A stretch of 64,000 bases of DNA, taken from the NCBI GenBank assembly GCA_012861695.1, contig JAAOOA010000193.1, forward strand, positions 650,771 through 714,770, in the 5' to 3' direction. Shown here in pieces: positions 12,001 to 23,900 of this stretch. Source of the stretch: Trematomus loennbergii. Its lineage: Eukaryota > Chordata > Actinopteri > Perciformes > Nototheniidae. Below the pieces are notes generated by a model. It was not told the DNA's origin, made no database searches, and worked only from the letters and a program-made list of their open reading frames with translations. Position numbers and translations under genes: made by a program. Position 1 is the first letter of the stretch; each line of letters begins with the position of its first letter.

Positions 12001-15000
12001 TATGTAAACAAGGGCCATGCATAAATAGGCCCGTCATGATAATTATATTTTGTTGGACGATACATTTCCTAGAAATTATTATATATAATAATTAACTTTT
12101 TATTCAACATTCAACATTGCAAATGAAATGTGAATTAATATTCAAAATATAAATTATATATAATAAATACATTAAATTATAAAAAATTAATTAAATCACA
12201 CACAACCAAAACAATACATTTAATAGACTCAGGCTGGAAAATTTCAAATGTCCGGAAATAATTAATTTTACCGGACAATTTGAAACTTACCGGTAATGTT
12301 TCAATAATAAGAATTGTGTAGCAGAGTTTCCGTTAGCAGGTAATTACGGACTATGACCGGATATGCTGATGTTTAAAACTCAGTTAATGGAGTCATTTTT
12401 ATATTGCTTCAGTTTATAATCGTAACAGATCGAAAAGTTCAGATTCGTTTTTCAATAAATGATCAGTAATCATTTTAAAGTTACACAGAGACATTGGATT
12501 AACCGTGTTTATGCCCTTAAACACAACTTTTGATCACAAAACAGCAAAGGTAAGACATAATTATCCTCATGCTACGTAAAGGGAAGTTGTTTTCTTGCTC
12601 TTCCTGGCTGCTAGTTCAGTGAGTTTTTGGTCGTACCGTGATGAGACTTATACCAATGGCATCTGTGGAATCTCAGCTTTCATGTGATATGTGGTTTGTG
12701 CAGATAAAATGATGTAGAAAATTATCACTTTTGCCAGTTATGTGCTAAAGTAGCCGTTAGCCCCGTTAGACCTTTTGATAAGTGTTGGTTTAGACTCTTG
12801 GTGTTGGACTTCTGTTCCGTGTAGGTAAAATGGTTAATATCGTCTGTTGGCTGAGTTTCTTCCCGTTAAGTGGGTATGCATCATTAATAGGTTGTTAAAT
12901 GTTAAGAAGCCCTGAGACGCTGTTTCTAGCAAGATGTTGCGTCTGACCCCGGGAGTCTCACAATAATAAGAGCGCTGTTAGGAGAGATCACGAGTGGCAT
13001 TCACAGTGGCCAATCAGAGTGGTACTCAAACCGGATACGTCACACGGGATGAGGGTTCCCAACCAACCAGAATTGTTTAAACTAAGGAAGTAGCGTAATT
13101 CATATACCGATAGCAGCGCTGTTTGTCCAGCGGCTTAACGGTATACAAATACCGTCCAATCAGGTACCCGGTACTGACTTAGTACCGGTTTCTCGATACC
13201 CATCCCTACCCAAGACACTTTACAAATACAGGTTAAAAAGGCATACAAAAAATACACATCAACCCACAGAAGTAATTGACACTTACATTTGTCAACACCC
13301 ATAAAATAAAAAACTCTGGAATGATGTGAGCCTTTTCTTTGACAAAAGAAAGCTGCTAAACCGCAAATGGTGCAGGACTTCCTTTTAATGGCCCAACGAG
13401 TTAGAAATCTCAGACCTCATCCATCCACATTCCTCGCTGCTGTTTCACGCTTGTTAATGGAAGAAAGGCACTTAACCTGAACCACAGTAAGAAAATGGCC
13501 GCTCTTAAGTGACCATTAAAGTCCGGAGAAGAGTGTGGACGACAAAGTGGAAGAACTCTCTCTGGTTTAAACCGCCTCCTGAGATACGGTTTCTTCCCAT
13601 CATCTCACTTTGTTAAAAGGCTTTTTCAACGTTCATCACCATCACACAAGAAGAAAATAAGCCTCACAAAGGATAACACTTTTTCTTGTACAACATGTAC
13701 AACCAAAAGCACAACGTGTTTTATTTTTTAAGTAAAATAACTACATAAAAAAAGCAAAATGAGATAACAGTAATTACTTCAAAATATATAGAAAATGGTT
13801 TACATTAGTGTCACTTGTAGGATGCCTCTGTCTGAACGTCTGCCTTTTATGTATTAATAATTAGTTTTAGATCAGACACACTGAGCCTGCGGAGTTTTGT
13901 ATTTCAAAATACATTTTAATCATTTTTGTTCTACTTAAAGTCAGCTGCTGAGTAGAGAAAGTCACGAGTTAAGGTCTTACACACCAAGACGATTTCGGCC
14001 GCGATAGATGTCGATAGATTCTGGCTGTCGATGAGCGTCGTGTCGTCCTACTCAGATTGGTGTGTCCCGCCCCGTCGTGTCTTTTCGCCCGTGCCGCCAC
14101 CTGTCGGTAAAAGACCGTCGGCTAAAGAAATCACTCTGATGGCTGTTCAGCTTAGCGAATCAGTGCATGAGAAGCGAAACGAAGTGAGGGACCCAAACAA
14201 ATCTGAGATTGAACTCCAGTTCTCGACACAGGTTGGGGAACCCCATGAGCTTCTCGCTGTAGAGTGAACATGGAACGCACACGCTATTTGTTTGTTTATA
14301 TCACGCAGTCTGTTCTTCTTCTCTCGGTGTATCACGCAGTCTGTCTTCCGGTTGTTGCCTCTTTTGAATGACGAATACACACTACCGCGCCTGCATGTGA
14401 GGGCGGTAACACGAGCAATCTGTCTAAACATTTAGCAAAGTGCTCCACGTTCAAACGGAGAAATGCACCGGGTTCGACTGTCTCTAGTAGCTCTGTAGCC
14501 CCATCACGAGCAACGTTTCCACGTCAGGTGTTATGTATGCTAGCAGCAACACACGGAGCTAACTCAATGATACAAACATGTGTTAAAGATTAGAGGGAAC
14601 TGAGTTATTTAGTTTGTTAAAGTTTCAGCCATTCTGTTCACAGTCTGTCATCAGATTATTTAATATGATTTGTTAAAACACTGTTGTTTCTTTTGATGTG
14701 AAATATTATTTATTTTAATTTAAATAAAAGCAATGTTCATTTTGTTCACGTTTAGTTAATTTAATAATATATGTATTTTTGAATCAAGTATTCATCTTTA
14801 TTGTCTTCATTGTTAGTTTCCACATGTCTAAAACAACCTCAAGCTACATCTAAAAGTTGATAAATATCAATATCATATAGAACGTTTGAGAAATTGTGCA
14901 AGGAATAATAGCCAATTAATCGTTTCATTAATCGATTATCAAATAGTCGTTTGTTGCAGCCCTATTACTACTGTCTATCAAATTGTAATGGTTGTATGTA

Positions 15001-18000
15001 TTACTTCATGAATTTTACTTAACAGACTGTACGTGGTTTGTCATGCTTTGCTTTCTGTTATTTTGTTCATGTATGTCTGTAAAACGTTGCTTTTGATGAT
15101 GCATCTCAAGGGGTTTATCCTAATAAATACATTTCTATATATTATCATTATTATTCTCTCTGCTCTAACTCCCCCCTGTTTCCTCCCCCTTTGTCTCTCA
15201 GGGAGAATCTGGCCAGTGACATGTACCTCATCTCTCAGATGGACAGCGATCAATACGTGCCAATCGTGACGGTGGCGAACCTGGACCACGTGAAGAAGCT
15301 CAGCACCGACGTGGAGCTGATCGTGGACATTTTACGATGTGAGTCTAATGATCTGCCACTTTGTGATTTCACTCCTTATTCTAATCGTTGGAGTGAAGCA
15401 GGAGTTCAAGCAGGTGTCCCAAACTACGGCCATTTTGAATCGGCCCTCAGCTAATTCAAAAGTCAAATGAAATATGGTCCAGAAATTAAACTTGTGCTTG
15501 TCTTATATTCTATACTAAATATATTACACAGTATTCATGTGTTAGTAAGCCCACTTTACAAATACAGTCAGTCAGTTAAAGTTGGAAACATTTTCTAACA
15601 TATCTTAGTTGATCAGAAAAGCCCAATAACGTATTTAGAAAACAAGCTTGAAAAAGACCCTTTATATTTCCTCTGATCAGTTTTTTCTTAAAGCATATTC
15701 AAGTATCATTTCCCTACATTTGATTGATTTTGCTGACTTCTAACTTAACTTATTTGGCAATATGCCTCACCTGAAGTGGCCCTCCCTATATGTTTCTGTA
15801 CGTGGCCCTCGGTGGAAAAAGTTTGGACACCCCTGAGTTAAAGGATGTTTGTTTACCTGCTTATGAAACTGTCGAGACAATCGAACCGGGGTGATTTCCC
15901 AGGAGAGGATGTTAAAGTCTTACCTGCTTGTTCGATTTACACGCACACACACACTCACGCGCCCACACACACACACACGCACACAAGCCCACGCACGCAC
16001 GCACTCACGCACACGCACACACAAGCCCACGCACGCACGTACACAACACACACACCGCGCACACGGACACAAGCCCCACGCACGCACACACACACACATG
16101 CCCACACACGCACACGCACACACACACACACCAAGCCCACACACGCACGTACACACACACACACGCGCGCACACGGACACAAGCCCCCACATGCCCACAC
16201 CATGCACGCCCACACACACACACACACACACTTTATAGATGCACTCTGATTTACTGCTCAGTGTCAAGATTTAATGTATGAACTCGAGATGAGATATTTG
16301 ATTGAGCAGCTGTTAGGCCTCATGTATTAGTGTTTAATGTTTGACTTTTAGATTATATTTAGATGTAGTTTATTGATCCTAAATTGGGAAAACATTTTGT
16401 TACAGCACTCAATAGAAATGTACTTTATAAAAGGCGGAAGAGTCAGGATTTTAAGGGTAAAAGTCAGTAATGTGTTGATTTCTTGTACATTTGTTGATGC
16501 TTTATTTTCCCATTTGCAGCGCTGCCATTGGTCCAAGTGGATGAGAAGGGGGAGAAGGTGCGGCCCAATCGAACCGCTGCATCGTGATCCTCAGAGAAGT
16601 TCCTGAGAGCACTCCTATAGAGGTCAGAACTTTATTCATCGTGTTCAAATCATACTGTGGCAGCACAACAACAACATGTCCTTATTTAAAGGCATTTGTC
16701 ATTCATAAACACTTTTACCGACTTTCCTCAATACGAGCATTACTTCTCCACATTCAATTGGGGCTTGGCGATAATTAAATATGATAATTGAACGTCTTTT
16801 TAAAAATGATTTTATGGTGGAATCATACATTAAGATATCTTGATACACGTCAGCCAAATGAACTGTTCATTGTTATAAATTATTGTTTTCTGTCATCAGC
16901 AGCTCACATTTTAAACTTATCAAAAACATCTTAACTTCTTGTAAACCAGTCCAAAGGCTTTGGTGTTATTTATGGCCCGATAGCATGTCAGAACTTTAAA
17001 ATGTAATTCCTCTTTCACCACACGGGGCCTTACACATGTGAGCCGATGGTATTTGTTTTTCTGTGAAATACGCTGTATTTTTATTTTGGGTATTTCATTT
17101 GTTTTGGGTTCATCCGTGTTGTAAAATCCACACGCACACAACACACACACACCGCACGCCCACACACACACACACACACACGCCACGCCCACACATACAC
17201 ACACACACATACATACACACACATACATACACACACAACATGCACACACATACATGCACACACATACTCACACACATATCCTTATTTGTTTTGGGTCGAT
17301 CCGTGGTAAAACCCGGACTTATTCACATTATCAAATCTGGCCGTCTTTTGGACCCCCTGTTGTAAACAAATCACTGAGCATCACAGCGAAAATAAACTAC
17401 ATGCTGGGGTTACTTGACCTGTTATATGGATTTTTGGGTTGTGCATTTTTAGTTTTAGCACCAAATAAGTGTGTATGGTTATGGTTTCAGAATCAGAATA
17501 CCTTTATACGTCCTACATGGGGGACATTTATGGCGCATTTCCACTACAGCGCGGTTTAAGCGTGCCGCTTTGTTTGGTTGCGTTTCCACTAGGCGTAGTT
17601 CCGGCTAGCGGGTACTTTTTCACAGTTTTTCTGGCTCTCCAAAATCGAGGTTCTTTCCGGGCCAACAACCGGGCTGAGTATGCTAAACTAGTGAGAGAAA
17701 CACTGGCAACTACAACAAATGAACATATTACCGTGATTTAGTTTCTGAACAGATATGAGGAGCTGTGAGCTCTGAGTGCTAACAGCTAACGGCTGTGTTG
17801 TTTTTCTGTGGTTCGCATTGAAGATGACGTCACGGCTCCGCCTACACTGCGTTACTATAGTTACTACCCCAGTTCCTAGACTGTAATGGAAACGCGCCAT
17901 AAAGTGAGCCTGGCCTACCAAGGCCTAACTATACCGTACTAAGCCGAGCGAGGCCCTGCAGTGGAAATGCGCCATCACATAGTTACGGCAAAATAGAGAC

Positions 18001-18550
18001 AACAATTAACACACTATTAGATAAACAGCATGCACATAATATCCAAATTAATATGAAAAAGTTATTCCAAATTACAAGTAACATTCGTAATACATTTGTC
18101 CAGTTTACATATTGCATGTTGTTCTGTTTTGTGTTATATTTAACTAAATGCTGTACATGTTATACCTGTAATAAAGGGCCTTAAAACACCTGGGATTAAA
18201 CTAATTGGACCGTCTGCTCTCACACAGAAAAAGGATTAATAGGATTTCGTATGTTGACTAAACGCCAGCTGATTTGGGTCAAACTGTATGACTCAGTTTT
18301 TAATTGTTTAGCTCCAGGTTCTCAAAGTGAGTCGTTATGGAAATCACTTTAACCTCATCTCTTGTTCTGATCTCTAGGAGGTCGAGGCTCTTTTTAAAGG
18401 AGACAACTTACCCAAATTCATCAACTGTGAATTTGCCTACAACGACAACTGGTTCATCACCTTCGAATCGGAAGCAGACGCACAGCAGGTAACTGACAAC
18501 ATGATGTATTGAGTTATTTCACTCTTCTGTTCACACACACACACACACAC

Positions 18551-18583
<33 letters not shown>

Positions 18584-20917
18584 CCCCCCATATCACCTGC
18601 GTTGTTAGTTTAGGAGCATGAGAAGAAGGTGACATTAATAGATTTTTTAAAGAAATGTCTGTATTAAATTATGGCGGAGGTTAGCAACAGCCCATGGTTC
18701 AAATTAGTCTTTTTTTTATTGTTTCACAAGAAAAGAAATGACAGATAATGCAAATTGCAGTAGCTCAGTCTGTTTGGACTTGACATGGGAACCAAAGAGT
18801 CGCCGGTTCAAGTCACGATTGTCTATGTTTTTATATAAAAAGAGTGAAAAACTGAATTTTCCCTTTGGGATTTATAAGGATTCTGCTTCTTATGCTTGTT
18901 GTTTTTCTTCTCCATCTTCTTCTCGGTCTCCTTCTCCTATTATTCTTCAATCAAACTCTTTCCTAGCTAATGCTAATTGTACATTCAGTAATATGATACT
19001 TAAAGATTATTCTAGCATTTAAGTTGTTTCTGTTTCTTGTGGCATTAATAATCTACTGGTTGCTCACATTGTGTTGTTCTCTTTCTCCTAATTAAGGCAT
19101 ATCAGTATCTCCGAGAAGAGGTGAAGACTTTCCAGGGGAAGCCTATTAAGGTGAGTTGTTTGTTGTTGCATAACAAATGATATTGTTGTTTTGTGCAATT
19201 AAGAAATGCACAAACATAACAAATGATAAACGGTGCAGGAAGAGGCAGAAAACCCACTGGGCTTATTTAAAACCTCCATCTTTATACGCTTGACTCTGGT
19301 AAATGCATCTGTGAAAGGATTTTTTAAATGTTTTAATTACATCCTTTTTTGTATTTATTAGATTGACTCCTCTTACGTATAACACTTAGAAGTTGCATGA
19401 TGCACGTGCAGATGTGCAGAAGACACAAATAAATGTAAAATACCTCCGTGTCATTGCAGTTAAACATGGGACCCAAGTTTCCTTTGTTAGGGTGTTACCC
19501 AAAAGAACAGAACATAAGGAAGAGAGAACAGATCTTTCTAAATTTAAGTCTGCTACTGGTAAAACTCATGATAGCACTTTCATGGAAATGTTAACAGTCC
19601 AAGTATCGGTAAATGGCTAAAATACTGTCTGCATGTGTCTCATTAGAGAAAATAACCTATTCAATTAACCAGCCACACACAAAACGGTGTCTCAGGGCTT
19701 CTTAACATTTAGCAACCTATTAATGTGTCATACCCACTTAACGGGAAGAAACTCAGCTAACTGACGATATGAACCATTTTTACCGAAACAAAACACAAGT
19801 CTAACGCCAAGCAAAGACAACACACAACTCCACTTTACGGGGCCAAAACGGCAAATACGTCTTACCTTTGCTGTTTTCTGATCAAAAGTTGTGTTCAATG
19901 GCATTACAACGCATATAAACGCTGCTGAAGGTTAATCCAATGTCTCTGTGTCACTTTGAAATGATTACTGTTGTGATTAATCCATCATAACATTTATGGC
20001 ATTAAACTGAGATTTCATATAGAGTGTATGAGAGCTGTAACCCAGCTTCCGGTTTTGGGCATGCTGGCTGCGCATCATTCATTCACCAATGGTAATGTTT
20101 AGATGGATTTAGGAACTCCCCCTCGATTCTATTGGCTCTAACGGTTCAAAAGAGGTGTCAACCATCAAAATCGACCGATGGGTTCCAGAGATATGGAAAA
20201 TGCACCCAAATGACCCCAGAAGTTTTTTTTTTAAATCTCTCTAAAAAGGTCAAATTTCACTTGTTTTGTATCAATCTTGATACAGGGTACTTATTATATG
20301 TTATAGTTTGGATTCCTAAAGCTTTTAGTCTACCATCCCATCATTCAAGGGTGGTTTTCACTATAAGTAATGTTTGTTTTTTTGGACGGACACAATGATT
20401 TATGTTTTTTTTACTATGTTCAATCTGAATTTACTTTAAAATAAAAACATCTATATTGATTCTGACTTTTCTACATCCAACTCACAGGTTTATCATTGCT
20501 TTGAGAACAAAGATTATTAATTTACCCCTTTTAGAAGTCAAGATATAGTCATTTGTTCTGGGCATGTCATTTTCGAGCCTGAGGCCTGAAAAACAGGCTC
20601 GGGGCTTAAAAGGGTAAAAAAATATGGCCCTTTCCGTAACTATCTGGAACATGAGAGTTCTCTGGGTCAGCAAATTGGAGATGATTGTATTTATGTGACT
20701 TCTAATGTACTTCATTTTGTTATGTCTTGTGGATGTTTGTGTACGGTCTTATATATTGTCTATCTGCTAAAACAGTAAAGACAAAAATGGTTTTAATTCC
20801 CTCGCCCTGTTTCTGTGTCTCTTCCCTCCAGGCGAGGATAAAGGCGAAGGCGATCGCTATCAACACTTTCATGCCAAAGAACGGTTACCGTCCGGTGGAG
20901 GTGAACCCGTACGCCCA

Positions 20918-20988
<71 letters not shown>

Positions 20989-23900
20989 AGCAGCAGCAGA
21001 GATACACGTCGTACTACATCCCCCCGGTGTACAGCCCCCAGCAGCAGTTCCCTCTCTACAGCCTCATCACGCCACAGGCATGGTCCGCCACGCACAGCTT
21101 CATCGACCCCACGCTGGTGAGAGAATGCTTTAAATAACCACAAACAATTATACTTTTTAATGGATTTTTTTCTTCATATTTTTAATTGCTATTGTGATGT
21201 TTTTTTAAATATTTTATAATACGTTTTTAGGATGATTTTTTAAAACAAACATACAGGTGAAAAATAACCTCTTTGCAAATTACATACATCAATGTTTATG
21301 AATGTGCATTTTCACTGTTAAATAAACAAAACGCACAGATGTTCTAACACTCAGGATTCATTGCATTTACGGAGGTGATATTTATTCAAACAGTTGAGTT
21401 AAAATTATCTACATTTTAGTCCTAAAACATTATCAATTTTATCAGTTTTTTTTAATATTTTAACAAAGAGGGGTCAAAATATATTGCTAACATTTACATC
21501 GGATCACATCAGTCCAGTACTGAAGTCTTTACACTGGCTTCCTGTCTACCAAAGAATTGATTTTAAAGTACTATTGCTGGTTTTTAAAGCACTAAGGCCC
21601 CATTTACACGGGAACGCAAATGAACCGAATTCGATATCAAAAAGTCTTCCGTTCACACGGATACAGCTCAATAAACCGTGTCCCTTCACACGAGACCGCT
21701 CGACCCGCTGGAGACGCTGTAGTACATATGCTGGGCCTGTAAGTGGCGCTGTACTTCCGCCACAAAATACACCAAAAGCAGCAAAGAAGACCCCCGAGCA
21801 TGGTTGCCATGGTTGCCCTTCTGTTTATTCTCCGTGGTGGATTTAGCAACATGTAGTTCATGTAGTTCTCCATGTCCACTTGTTGCTGATGGTTGTGGTA
21901 GAGGAGCTGGTAGAGGAGCTTTAGATTTTGCACTAACATCTGTAGCATGGTCAGTAGCAGTAGCTGATGGTCAGTAGCAGGAGCTGTAGCATAGTCAGTA
22001 GCTGTAGCTGATGGTCAGTAGCAGGAGCTGTAGCATGGTCAGTAGCAGGAGCTGTAGCATGGTCAGTAGCTGTAGCTGATGGTCAGTAGCAGGAGCTGTA
22101 GCATGGTCAGTAGCAGGAGCTGTAGCATGGTCAGTAGCTGTAGCTGATGGTCAGTAGCAGGAGCTGTAGCATGGTCAGTAGCAGGAGCTGTAGCATGGTC
22201 AGTAGCAGGAGCTGTAGCATGGTCAGTAGCAGGAGCTGTAGCATGGTCAGTAGCAGGAGCTGTAGCATGGTCAGTAGCTGTAGCTGATGGTCAGTAGCAG
22301 GAGCTGTAGCATGGTCAGTAGCTGTAGCTGATGGTCAGTAGCAGGAGCTGTAGCTGATGGTCAGTAGCTGTAGCTGATGGTCAGTAGCAGGAGCTGTAGC
22401 ATGGTCAGTAGCAGGAGCTGTAGCATGGTCAGTAGCTGTAGCATGGTCAGTAGCAGGAGCTGTAGCATGGTCAGTAGCTGTAGCATGGTCAGTAGCAGGA
22501 GCTGTAGCATGGTCAGTAGCTGTAGCTGATGGTCAGTAGCAGGAGCTGTAGCATGGTCAGTAGCAGGAGCTGTAGCATGGTCAGTAGCAGTAGCTACTGA
22601 CCATGCTACAGCTCCTGCTACTGACCATGCTACAGCAGTGAGCAGCAGAGGTGGGGAGAGGCGGGGCTATGGCTTCATCGTTATCAGGAAATGATCGTAT
22701 AGGACGTACACACGGAGCCGTTTGGCCCCCCAGAGCGTTCCGTCCGCAGATCTATCCACCTTGGGACCCGTTATCGTTTTAGGGGTCCGTTTCCGCGGTT
22801 CCGTTACGGCCGGCCTCGTGTGAACGAACGGGCTATACGAAAGAGAAAGTAGCAGATACAACCCGTTTCGTTCCTGTGTAAACGGCACCTAAATGGTTTA
22901 CGACCAAATGATATTATCGATCTCCTGCAAAAATATGAACCATCCAGGAGTCTCAGGTCTTCTGGGACGGGTCTGCTCTCTGCTACAAGAGTCAGAACTA
23001 AACATGGAGAAGCAGCGTTTAGTTTTTATGCCCCGACCATCTGGAACAAACTGCCCGAATCCTGCAGGTCTGCTGCAACTGAAAAGCGTATCTTTTTGAC
23101 GCTGCATTTGGACGAGTTGTTCAAATTCAAACTGCAGTATGGCTTTTTATCCATGTATTTTATACTTGTGTTGATTTGATTATCTTTGCTTTTTAAATGC
23201 CTGTTTATCTTATTTTGTAAAGCACTTTGGGTTGCCGTGTGCTGAAAGGTGCTCTATAAATAAACTTGCCTTACATTTAATGTATTTAAATTAACATTTT
23301 ACTTCGACTTAATGTGTCTATATAAACATATTGTTTATTTGTATATTTTTCTTCCTTTTTGTGTTTTCCAGGTTGCACCATTTCACAACAACCAGTTCAT
23401 CAATGGATTCACCACATCACACGGTTTCAAACCCACGACGTCTCCTCTCACCGTCAGACACTATTCTCCCAGGAACAGGTTGGTACACTGATATCAAAAA
23501 CATTAATAGGGCGGCGGACTACACACACATATTTTTTTAAATGCCAAAAGATGAAGGGATCCTGGGAGGAAGTATGGGGAGTGTTGAAGGGGATATACAA
23601 TAACAGAAGGGATGTTTCGTAACAGAGGCATAATGGACATAGTGAGGGACAGGTGTAATAACAGTCAATATTCAAATGTTTGTATAGACTTTTCACATAT
23701 AACAAACACTCCAAAATACAGTAAACACAGAAACCCATACCAAATATGACTGTTTTAAATGAATATATGATAATTTGACACCACACCTGCCTCCCTCAGG
23801 AAATAAATAATAAAGTATGTCTTCTTGTTCTTCCCTCCCTCAGGAGTCACAGTAAACCTCACTTGAGGCCTTCCCTCCCGACGGCAGATCGCAGCGCCGG

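Larger units (their letters stand above)
21474..23276 (+). mobile_element. L2-type LINE 3' fragment split by a Harbinger-like insertion
   Basis: Left part (to 21595) encodes [28 protein letters not shown]. Right part (22893-23276) continues [20 protein letters not shown] and [13 protein letters not shown], and ends with AAGCACTTTGGGTTG and GGTGCTCTATAAATAAACTT, the usual L2 3' end. Only the C-terminal end of the reverse-transcriptase ORF remains. Confidence 0.85.

Noticed and set aside
15845..16281. Six open frames rich in His/Thr or Val/Cys
   Set aside because: CA-repeat translation, not protein-coding.
18761..18814. A functional tRNA gene
   Set aside because: A and B boxes are present, but no cloverleaf with anticodon arm can be drawn. 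SINE head is the better reading.
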